From NCBI GenBank assembly GCA_944381165.1, contig CALWKC010000002.1:59315-123314 (forward strand): a stretch of DNA of 64,000 bases. The letters are read 5' to 3'. Of the stretch, positions 33,751-43,271 are shown in pieces. Every line of letters begins with the position of its first letter. Position 1 is the first letter of the stretch. The notes beneath the pieces were generated by a model, which saw only the letters and a program-made list of their open reading frames with translations, was not told the DNA's origin and searched no databases. Made by a program: the position numbers and the translations under genes. This DNA is from an uncultured Lachnospira sp. (GTDB lineage Bacteria; Bacillota; Clostridia; Lachnospirales; Lachnospiraceae).

Positions 33751-35613
33751 ATGGAAGAAAAAAAGGATTTTAAAATGCCTCATAAGACAGGAGGAATGGG
33801 CAGACCGGGCGGACCCGGAGGAATTGGAGCGGCGCCGGAAAAGGCAAAAAACTTTAAGGGCTCAATTTCAAAGCTTGCATTATATGTAGGAAAATTCAAA
33901 ATCGGTATTTTTGCCGTAATACTGTTTGCGGCAATTTCGACAGTGTTTAATGTTATCAGCCCGAAAATTCTCGGTAAGGCTACTACCGCGCTGTCTGAGG
34001 GGCTGATGAGAAAGATTCAGGGAACAGGAGGAATGGATTTCGGGTATATAGGAAAAATACTTGTAATTGTTCTTGTTCTTTATCTTATAAGCGTTATTTT
34101 CAGTTTTTGTCAGGGCTGGATTATGACCGGCATAACACAGAAGATATGTTACAGGCTGCGTAAAGAGATTTCAGAAAAAATAAACCGTATGCCTATGAAG
34201 TATTTTGAGAGCAGGACATTCGGAGAAGTTCTCTCAAGGATTACAAACGATGTGGATACGCTTGGGCAGGGCTTAAACCAGAGTATTACGACTATTATCA
34301 CTTCTGTTGCTACAATGGTCGGAGTGCTTATAATGATGCTCAGCATCTCTCCGCTGATGACAATTATTGCGGCTGTAATTCTGCCTGTTTCGGCAGCGCT
34401 GATTTCATTCGTTGTAAAGCGCTCACAAAAATACTTTAAGACGCAGCAGGAATATTTAGGTCATATAAACGGTCAGGTAGAAGAAACCTACAGCGGTCAT
34501 CTTGTTGTAAAATCTTTTAATAAGGAAGATGATATTGTAAAACAGTTCAACGAGACTAATGATATTTTATACAAATCTGCATGGAAGTCACAGTTTTTCT
34601 CGGGAATGATGCATCCGATTATGGCGTTTGTGGGAAATCTTGGATATGCCGGAGTTGCTATAAGCGGAGGTTTTCTGGCTATAAAAGGAAGCATTACCAT
34701 AGGTGATATTCAGGCGTTCATTCAGTATGTGAAAAACTTTTCACAGCCGATAACACAGATTGCTCAGGTTATAAATCAGGTACAGTCTATGGCGGCTGCG
34801 TCAGAGAGAGTTTTTGAATTTCTGAACGAGGAGGAAGAGGAGCAGTTTGCCAAAAATCCTGTTCACCTTGACCATATCCGGGGAGAGGTTGAGTTCAGAC
34901 ATGTCCGTTTCGGATACAGAGAGGACCAGACAATTATCAAGGATTTTTCCGCTAAGGTTGAGCCGGGTCAGAAGATTGCCATTGTAGGTCCTACAGGCGC
35001 GGGAAAGACTACTATGGTTAAGCTCCTTATGCGTTTCTATGATGTTGCTTCAGGTGAAATTCTTCTGGACGGTCACAATATAAAGGATTTTAACAGAAGA
35101 GAACTGAGGGAAGCGTTCGGAATGGTGCTTCAGGATACATGGCTGTATAAGGATACAATTATGGAAAATATTCGTTACGGTCGTCTTGACGCGACTGACG
35201 AAGAGGTTATTGAAGCGGCTAAGGCGGCGCATGCAAATCACTTTATCGAGACGCTTCCGGGCGGTTATCAGATGGAGCTGAATGAGGATGCAAGCAATGT
35301 ATCGCAGGGTCAGAAGCAGCTTCTTACCATTGCAAGAGCAATACTTGCTGATAATCCTGTGCTTATTCTTGACGAGGCTACTTCATCTGTCGATACGAGA
35401 ACAGAACAGCAGATACAGAAGGCTATGGATAATCTTATGAAAGGAAGAACCAGCTTTATCATTGCCCACAGGCTGTCTACGATTAAAGATGCTGATTTGA
35501 TTCTTGTTATGAAGGACGGCGATATTGTGGAGCAGGGCAATCATGAAGAATTGCTCAAAAAAGGCGGTTTCTACGCTGACCTTTACAATTCTCAGTTTGA
35601 GGAAGCATCATAA
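33751..35613 (+). CDS. ABC exporter subunit 2 (heterodimer; catalytic)
   Basis: 620 residues. N-terminal tail is Gly/Pro-rich (KTGGMGRPGGPGGIGAAPEK), then six helices and a complete nucleotide-binding domain: Walker A GPTGAGKTT, Q-loop VLQDTWLYKDT, signature NVSQGQKQL, Walker B VLILDEATSSVDTRT with the catalytic Glu, H-loop IAHRLST. It supplies the active ATP site for the first subunit, which lacks the Glu. GAGGAGG lies just upstream. A strong terminator follows, so the two genes form a bicistron. Confidence 0.92.
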   Translation: MEEKKDFKMPHKTGGMGRPGGPGGIGAAPEKAKNFKGSISKLALYVGKFKIGIFAVILFAAISTVFNVISPKILGKATTALSEGLMRKIQGTGGMDFGYIGKILVIVLVLYLISVIFSFCQGWIMTGITQKICYRLRKEISEKINRMPMKYFESRTFGEVLSRITNDVDTLGQGLNQSITTIITSVATMVGVLIMMLSISPLMTIIAAVILPVSAALISFVVKRSQKYFKTQQEYLGHINGQVEETYSGHLVVKSFNKEDDIVKQFNETNDILYKSAWKSQFFSGMMHPIMAFVGNLGYAGVAISGGFLAIKGSITIGDIQAFIQYVKNFSQPITQIAQVINQVQSMAAASERVFEFLNEEEEEQFAKNPVHLDHIRGEVEFRHVRFGYREDQTIIKDFSAKVEPGQKIAIVGPTGAGKTTMVKLLMRFYDVASGEILLDGHNIKDFNRRELREAFGMVLQDTWLYKDTIMENIRYGRLDATDEEVIEAAKAAHANHFIETLPGGYQMELNEDASNVSQGQKQLLTIARAILADNPVLILDEATSSVDTRTEQQIQKAMDNLMKGRTSFIIAHRLSTIKDADLILVMKDGDIVEQGNHEELLKKGGFYADLYNSQFEEAS

Positions 35614-35650
35614 TATAATTTGAAATAAAACCTAATATACTGAGACGTAT

Positions 35651-35688
35651 ATGCACTGTCGGAAAATAATTTCCGGCAGTGCATTTTT
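35651..35688 (+). terminator. Terminator after the ABC exporter
   Basis: ATGCACTGTCGGAAA (35651-35665) pairs with TTTCCGGCAGTGCAT with one wobble, tetraloop ATAA, then TTTTT. Very stable rho-independent terminator. Confidence 0.9.
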
Positions 35689-35702
35689 GAGTTTATGCTA
35701 AC

Positions 35703-35731
35703 TTTACATTGTCATTTATTTGTAATATAAT
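35703..35731 (+). promoter_or_regulatory. Promoter of the PqqD/Pel-type locus
   Basis: TTTACA (35703-35708), 17-base spacer, TATAAT (35726-35731); the first gene starts 36 bases later. No other clear promoter or terminator is seen until after 49.7 kb, so this may drive the whole exopolysaccharide run. Confidence 0.7.
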
Positions 35732-35767
35732 AAAAAATAAGTATAGCAGGTGCAGAGAGGGATGTTA

Positions 35768-36028
35768 ATGAAAAGAGACAGGTATTCGCTACGCTACGCG
35801 GCGGGAAGCTATTGGATAGTCGATTGTGCCGTTTCTGAGGAGGCATATATCGCGCCTGTTATGGTAAATGAGACAGGGGCGCATATGTGGAAGTGTTTCG
35901 CAATGGGGTATTCGGTTTCCGTGACGGCACAGGAGATAGCAGAATTGTACGGAATACAGTTTAACGAGGCATATGAAGACACTGTTTTATTTGCGGAAAA
36001 GCTGAGGCGGCAGGGAGTGGATATATGA
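35768..36028 (+). CDS. PqqD-like protein (RRE fold)
   Basis: 86 residues matching the PqqD pattern: a basic start, beta strands IVDCAVSEEAYIAPVMVNETGAHMW (split: VNETGAHMWKCF is the family's VNETGAxIW), then helices TAQEIAELYGIQFNEAYEDTVLFAEKLRRQG. PqqD/RRE domains bind leader peptides of ribosomally made natural products and present them to modifying enzymes. Here no radical SAM or cyclase gene is near. The gene is first in the Pel-type run and overlaps the PelD-like gene by four bases (ATGA). ATG 35768 follows AGAGAGG at seven bases. Its partner could be the SDR-PelD protein itself or an unseen peptide. Confidence 0.75.
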   Translation: MKRDRYSLRYAAGSYWIVDCAVSEEAYIAPVMVNETGAHMWKCFAMGYSVSVTAQEIAELYGIQFNEAYEDTVLFAEKLRRQGVDI

Positions 36029-38256
36029 GAGTATTGGTTGCAGGCGGTGCTGATACCGTTACTTCGGCGATAATTCAGAAGCTGAGCAAGGAGGGGGCGC
36101 GCATATATGCGCTTACAGGAGGACAGAAGCCTGAGAACAGGTATAAAAAGGTTTATGAGCAGTACAATTTTTCATATGAAAACAGCTGTATAAAAGAAAT
36201 TTTTGAGAGTGTAAACCCTGATGTTACGATATTTACGGGAGCGTTTGACAGTAATTTCAGGTGGGTGAGCGGATACAGTGAAGCAGTTCGTTTCGGCGCG
36301 GGACTGTATAACTGTCTTAACGCGTTTACATTAATGGGGCATGGGCGTTTTTTGTTTCTGTCCTCAGATGAAGTCTATAATACAAACAGCGATGAATACA
36401 GGGAAATAATTCATGAGCAGAGACCTCTCGTCAGCGAGAGGGCTGAGAGATATGCAGGCGCGTATAAAGCCAACGCTCTGTTGAACGGCGAAAATTTGTG
36501 CAGTATGTGCAGGAAAACTACCGGGGCGGACATAATAGCTCTGAGGATTGAGGAGCTGACGTTTGAGCCGGGGAATGCATCCGAGGCTCTGGATTTGTGC
36601 AGCCGGATGTGTATAGATTTGCTTAATAAGAATGAGATAGTGCTCAGAGGCAGGGACTATTCGCCTGTTTATATCTCCGATATGACAGAGGCTCTTTACA
36701 GGGTTATTAATAAAGAAAGCTTCAAATTCGGATTATATCGTCTGCACTCAGAAAATACCATTTCGCAGCACGAGCTTGCCGGGCGGATTAAGGAGGCATT
36801 TGGAAAAAATCCCCTTGAGAGAGAAGCAATAAGTAATAACAGTCCGCAAGATAGTGAAAATGAGCCGCATGAGTTGAGTTCCGAGTTAGAGATAAAATTT
36901 TTTAAAGGGGCTGAAGAATGTGCCGGCTCAGTTATAGAGACTATAAAGTCGTCGCCTGAAAAGTTTGTTCAGGAGGGGGTTTTGCCGGATAAGCTGTCGG
37001 CAAAGGTGAGGCGTTTTATAAAAAAAGCTTTTTTGGTGCTGCTTCCGTTTATTGAGAATGTAATTGTGTTTATACCTTTTTTTATGCTTAACAACCGCAC
37101 TACAGGGAGCGCATATCTGGCAAGGCTGGACTGCTATTTTATATATGTGCTTATATTTGCGATAATATACGGGCAGCAGCAGGCTTTATTTTCGGCTATA
37201 CTCTCGGTTGCGGGTTATTTTTTCAGACAGATGTATTCGAGAACAGGTTTTGAGATTATACTTGATTACAATACATATGTCTGGATTGCACAGCTTGTTA
37301 TCCTTGGTCTGAGCGTAGGGTATTTAAGAGACCAGCTTCGTCTTGTAAAGGCTGATAAGGCTGATGAGATAAGCTATCTTGACAGCAGGCTTAAGAATAT
37401 TGAGGATATTAATATAATCAATGCAAAGATTAAGGATGAGCTTGAAATGCAGGTTGTAAACCAGAGCGACAGTCTGGGAAGAATTTTCGAGATTACTTCG
37501 ACACTTGATATGGATGAGCCGGAGGAGGTTTTTTTCCATGCCGCCGAGGTGGTATCGAAGCTTATGGACTGCCGTGAGGTTGCGATATACAATGTATCCA
37601 ACAGAAGCTACGCAAGACTAATATCGGCAACTTCACCGAATGCCAAAAAGCTGGGCAACTCTATTGAATATACCAAATATACGGATATGTATAATGCTTT
37701 AAAGCAGGGGGATGTCTACATTAACAGAAAGCTTGAGAAGGATTATCCTCTTATGGCGGCAGCAATTATGTCGGGAGACGAGATAAGCTCTATAATAATG
37801 CTGTGGAATATCGCATGGGAGCAGATGAACCTTTCACAGTCAAACAGGCTGCGTGTGGTAAGCTATCTTATACAAAATGCGGTGCTGAGGGCAAACCGTT
37901 ATATTGAGATGCTTGAAAACGAGCGATATATAGAAGGTACCAGAATGCTGGATTCACAGGCGTTTAAAACTCTGCTTGACGCGTATATGCGGGCGCGGAA
38001 AAAAGGGCTTGCGGACTGTTCCGTTATAAGGATTAATACTGAAGAAAAAGATTTAAAAGCAGTGAGTGTTGAGCTGCAAAAGCTTTTCAGGGCTTCGGAT
38101 TATCTGGGGAGCCTCGGAGACGGCAATCTGTATGTGCTGCTTGCAAACACAAGCACGGAGGATGCGGGCTTTGTCACAAAAAGAATTGAGGAGGCAGGTT
38201 ACTCGTTTGATATGATGACAGACGATATAAGCGGAGGGGCATATGTATTGGAGTGA
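36025..38256 (+). CDS. pelD: SDR-PelD fusion: epimerase-like domain, four membrane helices, GAF and degenerate GGDEF with c-di-GMP I-site
   Basis: 743 residues. N-terminal half (1 to about 290) is an extended SDR (NAD-dependent epimerase) fold with FLFLSSDEVY, but the Gly motif reads VAGGADTVTS and the catalytic Tyr/Lys spacing is YAGAYK (Y-x4-K), so activity is doubtful. Four membrane helices follow (about 345-455), then a coiled linker, a GAF domain (about 495-630) and a GGDEF-like domain in which the signature is GDGNL but the inhibitory site R689-A-S-D692 is kept at the normal distance. That is the PelD arrangement: a c-di-GMP receptor without cyclase activity that activates Pel polymer export. 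Overlaps the PqqD-like gene (4 bases) and the PelE-like gene (14). Confidence 0.85.
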   Translation: MRVLVAGGADTVTSAIIQKLSKEGARIYALTGGQKPENRYKKVYEQYNFSYENSCIKEIFESVNPDVTIFTGAFDSNFRWVSGYSEAVRFGAGLYNCLNAFTLMGHGRFLFLSSDEVYNTNSDEYREIIHEQRPLVSERAERYAGAYKANALLNGENLCSMCRKTTGADIIALRIEELTFEPGNASEALDLCSRMCIDLLNKNEIVLRGRDYSPVYISDMTEALYRVINKESFKFGLYRLHSENTISQHELAGRIKEAFGKNPLEREAISNNSPQDSENEPHELSSELEIKFFKGAEECAGSVIETIKSSPEKFVQEGVLPDKLSAKVRRFIKKAFLVLLPFIENVIVFIPFFMLNNRTTGSAYLARLDCYFIYVLIFAIIYGQQQALFSAILSVAGYFFRQMYSRTGFEIILDYNTYVWIAQLVILGLSVGYLRDQLRLVKADKADEISYLDSRLKNIEDINIINAKIKDELEMQVVNQSDSLGRIFEITSTLDMDEPEEVFFHAAEVVSKLMDCREVAIYNVSNRSYARLISATSPNAKKLGNSIEYTKYTDMYNALKQGDVYINRKLEKDYPLMAAAIMSGDEISSIIMLWNIAWEQMNLSQSNRLRVVSYLIQNAVLRANRYIEMLENERYIEGTRMLDSQAFKTLLDAYMRARKKGLADCSVIRINTEEKDLKAVSVELQKLFRASDYLGSLGDGNLYVLLANTSTEDAGFVTKRIEEAGYSFDMMTDDISGGAYVLE

Positions 38257-39058
38257 TATTATTGCCGTTGTGATGATTGTATGCTGTATACCTGTGATTT
38301 TGATTGTGTTTTATATTTTAGCAAAGATTTTCAGAATTATATTTTTTCACAACCAGGTTGATTTGGAAGACGTAATTTTCAGTAAGGCAAGAATAAAGCA
38401 GGTCGATAAAAGCAATATCGAACAGGAGCGGAATTTTGTTTCCATACAGGAGGCGGTTGCAGTCAGCAATTACAAAAATCAGCGCGAGCTTATGATGAAT
38501 GTGCTGAGAAAAGATATGAAACAGTCGCTTGGATCAATTTCGTATGCTTTAAACAGTGACGACACAGAGACTTCGCATTACGCGGCGGCGGCATTAAGAG
38601 ATGAGCTCGGTGATTTCAGGAGCAGCGTGCAGAAGCTTTATAATGAAATAAAGAACAGCGATGCGGTGCAGGCTGAAAAGTGCAGCGAGCTGATACAGAC
38701 AATTTACGATATGGTCTGCCAGAAGGTTTTTTTGCCGACAGAGCAAAAACAGTATACTAAGATGCTCGATGAACTTATGAGGATTATGCTTGAGCGCTGC
38801 AGCGGTGAGTTTAAACCGGAGTACTATGAGTGGATAGTGGGCTGCATGCTTGAAATCGGGGAAAATGTGAGTGCGGGAGAGTGGTGCGGGCTGGCGGATA
38901 AAAATTTATCCGGTATGCTTACTCCTTATAAATGTTATCTTCGCTATTACTATGATACCGACAACGGAGAAAAATTTTTACAGACGATAGAAAAGCTGAA
39001 AAAAACAGATATTGTGATAGACAGCGATACACTTGAGATATTTAGAATGTTTGGATAG
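38243..39058 (+). CDS. pelE: PelE-like membrane-anchored TPR protein
   Basis: 271 residues. One N-terminal membrane segment (IIAVVMIVCCIPVILIVFYILAKIFRIIFF), then an all-helical cytoplasmic region. The string LRKDMKQSLGSISYALNSDDTETSHYAAAALRDELGDF is, as I recall it, the PelE signature region, followed by TPR-like repeats. PelE forms the inner-membrane complex with PelD, PelF and PelG. Overlaps the PelD gene by 14 bases; ATG 38243 follows GGAGGGG. Confidence 0.75.
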   Translation: MYWSDIIAVVMIVCCIPVILIVFYILAKIFRIIFFHNQVDLEDVIFSKARIKQVDKSNIEQERNFVSIQEAVAVSNYKNQRELMMNVLRKDMKQSLGSISYALNSDDTETSHYAAAALRDELGDFRSSVQKLYNEIKNSDAVQAEKCSELIQTIYDMVCQKVFLPTEQKQYTKMLDELMRIMLERCSGEFKPEYYEWIVGCMLEIGENVSAGEWCGLADKNLSGMLTPYKCYLRYYYDTDNGEKFLQTIEKLKKTDIVIDSDTLEIFRMFG

Positions 39059-39075
39059 ATTGGAGACATTTGTCT

Positions 39076-41412
39076 ATGCACGTTATAAATGCATTGCAGT
39101 CGCTGGGAATACTGGTGCTTTACACAATACTGGTGCTGGCTGTTCCGGCGGCAGTTCTCAGCAGGAGAATATCAGGACGGCGGCTGTGTGAAAAATTTTT
39201 GATTTGTATTATTGCAGGTAATTTCTATATAATTAATATTGTTTTTATACTGCAATTCATGCATATTTCTAATGGTTTTACTCTGTTTTTATCTACATTT
39301 GGCGCTGCTGCGGCATTTTTAATTGTGCGTGACCGTGTCCGTTTGAAGAGTAAGCTTGCGGAGATATGGGATATTTTCGGGAGATTTTTGCGCAAGACTA
39401 TGGGACGACGTACTTTTTCAGAGCTTTGCAGAAAAAATCTCGGAACAAAGTTTAAGAGCTTAATGTCCCGTTTAGGCGTATTTTTGCTTCAATACGGCTG
39501 GGAGCTTATATTTGTTTTTATACTGTCGTGTGTGATTTGTGTGGCTTACGGCTCCAACAGTGTGATTAATAACGGTTATACTGTCTCTGATATACCTGTG
39601 CACAACTACTGGATTAATGCTATGTCTGACAACGACCTGTTTGTGGCGGGCGTTTATCCATATGGATTTCACTGTATCATTTACTATATGCATGCGGTGT
39701 TCGGAATAGATACCTATGTGCTTTTGCGTCTGTTTACAGTGACGAGCGCACTGTATATACATCTTGCGTTATTTGCGTTCTGCCGGGGTGTCTGTCGTTC
39801 TGTATATCCGGCTTATGCGGCAGTGTTTTTATTTGCGGCGGTAAATATGCTCAATAGGGAGTGCGTAATACGTTATATCAACAATCTTCCGCAGGAATAT
39901 GGTATGATTTTTATACTTCCGAGCATTTATTTTATTTTTGAATTTTTCAGGCATCAGAAAAGATGTCCTGCAAAATTAAAGCTTTCGGCTTTGCGTGAAT
40001 ATCCGGACGCCGTTATGGCAGCGGAGGATTTGGTGTATGCGGCAGTAAGCTTTTCGCTTACGATAGCAGTACATTTTTACGGAACAATGATTGCAGGCTT
40101 GTTCTGCGTGGGAGTTGTCGCCGGTTTTTGCGGCAGATTTTTCCGCCCGAGGTACCTTTTAAAAATACTTGCGGCTTTTGTGCTCGGGGTGTTTTTGGGA
40201 GTACTTCCAATGGCGGCAGCAGTGCTTATGGGAAAGCCAATGCAGGGCTCTATTGGCTGGGGACTGAGTGTTATTTCCGGCAGTGAGAGCGCTACCGGGA
40301 ACAATACTATTGTAAATGAAGGAGAAAGCAGCCGGGAAGAGCAGTCATCTCAGGGGCAGGGAGATGAGCAGCAGTCAGGTATTGACGGTCAGGGCGCAAA
40401 CCAGCAGGGCTCTTCACAGGAAACGGACAAGACGTCTGTGTCCGAGATGATTAAGCGTTTGCAGGGTATTTCGATAAAAACGTATAATTCTCTTGTCAGT
40501 GAAATTGAAGAGTGGGTGTTTCCGTCTGACTCTGTATTTTATGTGTGGTTTATGCTGATAAGCTGTGCAGTATTGATAATTTTCGGTATTATATCAGGGA
40601 TATGTTCAGATTACGATTACGGAGCCCGGCTTATAACAGCTGCGGTTTCAATAATTTTAATTCATGTTTTGTTTATTGCTGACACAGTCGGACTGCCGAT
40701 GCTTATGGACCGGAACAGAACACGTATTTATATGACGTATTCAATGACTGCGCTTGTGGCTATGGATTTGGACTTGCTTCCATATTTTGTATCTCGTCTT
40801 ATAAATGAAAAAAGATTTTATAATGTTGTGTCTTTGATTGTCTGCACAGTTGTATGCGTAAGGGCGGTTGACGTATATGGAATAAGGGAGCCGATAGTTT
40901 ATACAGCCTCAGAAATGCTGGAAACAGACGGAGCCGTTTATTGTCTCGGAAAAATTATAAAAGAAAATGAAGATAAAACATGGACTATACTGTCGGCCAA
41001 CGATGAGCTGAGAATGATTGATAATCACGGTTATCATTACGAGACGCTTGAACTCTTAAAAGAGATGAAAAGTTACCCCGAATCACGCATAACAATTCCT
41101 ACAAAATATATATATGTGTATGTTGAAAAAATTCCCGTTGACTACACGGTGGAATATGAGGGCAGCGGTCAGAGAATTTCAAGGGAGGGAGCTGCAGAAA
41201 CGCTTCCACAGTTTTCCGGGATTGTATCTTACACGGGAAGGTACAGGTGGATTATAATGTCAAAAATGTATTACTGGGCGGAGGAGTTCAGAAAGCTGTT
41301 TCCCGAGGATATGAGCATATACTATGAGGATGAAGAGTTTATATGTTATAAGCTGGTACAGAACACATCTAATCTGTATAATCTGAATATAGATTTCGGA
41401 TACAGAAATTAA
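39076..41412 (+). CDS. Large polytopic membrane protein, GT-C-like, in the Pel locus
   Basis: 779 residues with about 12 hydrophobic segments up to residue 605 and a soluble C-terminal domain of about 170. After the third to fourth helix there is VSDIPVHNYWINAM ... VYPYGFHCIIY, the Asp-plus-YP-x-G-x-H loop seen in GT-C-fold glycosyltransferases and their relatives; the enzyme class is my inference. Between helices lies a 45-residue low-complexity segment rich in Gln, Ser, Gly and Glu (about 415-460). GGAG lies ten bases before ATG 39076. Its place between PelE-like and PelA-like genes suggests it adds to or co-polymerises the exopolysaccharide. Not part of the Pseudomonas pel operon. Confidence 0.65.
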   Translation: MHVINALQSLGILVLYTILVLAVPAAVLSRRISGRRLCEKFLICIIAGNFYIINIVFILQFMHISNGFTLFLSTFGAAAAFLIVRDRVRLKSKLAEIWDIFGRFLRKTMGRRTFSELCRKNLGTKFKSLMSRLGVFLLQYGWELIFVFILSCVICVAYGSNSVINNGYTVSDIPVHNYWINAMSDNDLFVAGVYPYGFHCIIYYMHAVFGIDTYVLLRLFTVTSALYIHLALFAFCRGVCRSVYPAYAAVFLFAAVNMLNRECVIRYINNLPQEYGMIFILPSIYFIFEFFRHQKRCPAKLKLSALREYPDAVMAAEDLVYAAVSFSLTIAVHFYGTMIAGLFCVGVVAGFCGRFFRPRYLLKILAAFVLGVFLGVLPMAAAVLMGKPMQGSIGWGLSVISGSESATGNNTIVNEGESSREEQSSQGQGDEQQSGIDGQGANQQGSSQETDKTSVSEMIKRLQGISIKTYNSLVSEIEEWVFPSDSVFYVWFMLISCAVLIIFGIISGICSDYDYGARLITAAVSIILIHVLFIADTVGLPMLMDRNRTRIYMTYSMTALVAMDLDLLPYFVSRLINEKRFYNVVSLIVCTVVCVRAVDVYGIREPIVYTASEMLETDGAVYCLGKIIKENEDKTWTILSANDELRMIDNHGYHYETLELLKEMKSYPESRITIPTKYIYVYVEKIPVDYTVEYEGSGQRISREGAAETLPQFSGIVSYTGRYRWIIMSKMYYWAEEFRKLFPEDMSIYYEDEEFICYKLVQNTSNLYNLNIDFGYRN

Positions 41413-41431
41413 AACCGGAACGGAGATTGGT

Positions 41432-43258
41432 ATGGAAAACATAAATCTTTCTAAAAGAATATATTTTACAGTCAGCAGTTTAATGCTTCTGGTTATTTTT
41501 ATGTTCCAGTTTTCGGGAATAATTCGTAAAAAATACAACAGTTTTGATGAGAACAGATATGAAAAGTCCGAAATGACAGGGCTGAACAGCAATGATGAAT
41601 TTTCGGTAATTACGAGTGAAGATGACGTCATAAAAAGTGACAGCAGGTATATTGTATATATTGGCAATCTGGACAGTGAATGCGGCAATACAGTATATAA
41701 ATGGTGCAGTTACACAAAGCGCAATATTGTCGTGTACAGGTCTGTTGGTGATTATCACAGGTATAACGAGAAATACCCCGATGCTGTTTTGCTCGATGCC
41801 GAATATGTTAATGTAAGCAAAGATATTACAACTCTTTCCATGCTTACTGATTACGGAATAAATCTTGTTTTCTGCACGCTTCCGTCATATGATGATTTTG
41901 TGGCAAGTCAGTGGCTTTCACAGATGTGTGGAGTAAGTCCGGAGAGCAGTCAGATAACGGCCTCCGGTATAAAGCTGTATGACGGATTTCTGTTTGGAGG
42001 GGAGACATGGTACACAAAAGAAAACGACCCGGACGGAGAATTTCAGGATATGCAGCTTACAATGCCGTGGTACAGGACAATGAGCGGCACAAAGACATAT
42101 ATGTCGGCTGTGCTTGACGGTGTTTCGGGCGAGGAGATTGAGAATGAGGACCAGCCGGCAGTTATATGGAGAAAAAGCCTCGACCATGCATATGTATTCT
42201 GCATAAACGGAGATTATATAAAAGATATTTCCGGCATCGGTATACTCACCGCTATTATGTCGGAGGCTTCGGATTACGAGCTTTACCCTGTTGTAGACGC
42301 GCAGACCGTTGTAGTAAAGGATTATCCGGTGCTTGCGTTTGAACATGAGGATAAAGTTGATGAATATTATTCGCGGAGTACAAGTTCACTGCTTGAAAAT
42401 GTTATATGGCCTGATATTACAAATCTTGCCGAGGCATCAGGCGCCAAGTTTACGTTTATGACGGCGCCCCAGCTTAATTATTCCGACAATAATTTAGTCT
42501 CAGTGCGTGAGCTTGATTATTTCTTCAGGCTGTTTGCGGAGATTGATGCAGAGGCAGGGCTTACAACTTCAAGAGATGACCTTACAACAGTAGAAGGCAA
42601 ACTTGAAGCGGATAACAGTGTTTTTTCAAATTATCTGGAAAATTATAAGTTTTTGAGTATATCGGCAAAGAAAAGTGAGATTTCTGAGGTGGTACAATCT
42701 GAAAGCGAAATTTTAGACGGACTGAGAACAGTTGTTATGGATGCAGATGACCACAGAGGTACAGGCTTGTTTTCTTATATTGAAAACGATATTTTGGAGC
42801 TTGAAAGTATAATTTCGGGAGACAAATATTCGTTTTATAGTGATTTCAGGGCGAAATGTTTTGACACTGCGCTGGCATACAAAAATATAGAACTCAATAT
42901 GAGCAATGTGTGTGAGCCGGATAAGTCGGAGATGCTCTGGGATGAAAATATAAAGTTAAAGTCGACCGCTCTTATATCGTATATGAATAACAGCGGGGTT
43001 TACAGTAAATGCAGCGTCGCTGAGACAGATAAGCGTGTGCGTGAGTTTCTGTCGGTCAATTATTCGTATGAGATTGAAGGCTCTGAAATTACAGTAAAAA
43101 TTGACGGAAATTCGTCCGGCGTAAGATTTATCCTGAGAACAAGAAGCGGAGAGCTTACGGGAATATCCGGAGGAACGTATGCGATGATAGAAACGGGAGC
43201 TTATTTAATTACAGCCGACAGCAGTCAGCTTGTATTGACAGTTTCAGACAGAAATTAA
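41432..43258 (+). CDS. DUF2194/PelA-like membrane-anchored protein
   Basis: 608 residues. N-terminal signal anchor (IYFTVSSLMLLVIFMFQFSGII), the rest extracytoplasmic. An alpha/beta N-terminal region (SRYIVYIGNLDSE, LVFCTLPSYDDF), then a carbohydrate-esterase-like block with LAFEHEDKVDEYYS and VVMDADDHRGTG that could hold metal ligands of a deacetylase-like fold, and a beta-rich C-terminal domain. DUF2194 proteins occupy the PelA position in Gram-positive Pel-type clusters. A role in trimming or deacetylating the polymer outside the cell is likely; catalytic residues are not certain. ATG 41432 is 20 bases after the previous stop. Confidence 0.6.
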   Translation: MENINLSKRIYFTVSSLMLLVIFMFQFSGIIRKKYNSFDENRYEKSEMTGLNSNDEFSVITSEDDVIKSDSRYIVYIGNLDSECGNTVYKWCSYTKRNIVVYRSVGDYHRYNEKYPDAVLLDAEYVNVSKDITTLSMLTDYGINLVFCTLPSYDDFVASQWLSQMCGVSPESSQITASGIKLYDGFLFGGETWYTKENDPDGEFQDMQLTMPWYRTMSGTKTYMSAVLDGVSGEEIENEDQPAVIWRKSLDHAYVFCINGDYIKDISGIGILTAIMSEASDYELYPVVDAQTVVVKDYPVLAFEHEDKVDEYYSRSTSSLLENVIWPDITNLAEASGAKFTFMTAPQLNYSDNNLVSVRELDYFFRLFAEIDAEAGLTTSRDDLTTVEGKLEADNSVFSNYLENYKFLSISAKKSEISEVVQSESEILDGLRTVVMDADDHRGTGLFSYIENDILELESIISGDKYSFYSDFRAKCFDTALAYKNIELNMSNVCEPDKSEMLWDENIKLKSTALISYMNNSGVYSKCSVAETDKRVREFLSVNYSYEIEGSEITVKIDGNSSGVRFILRTRSGELTGISGGTYAMIETGAYLITADSSQLVLTVSDRN

Positions 43259-43271
43259 AACGGAGAACGGT

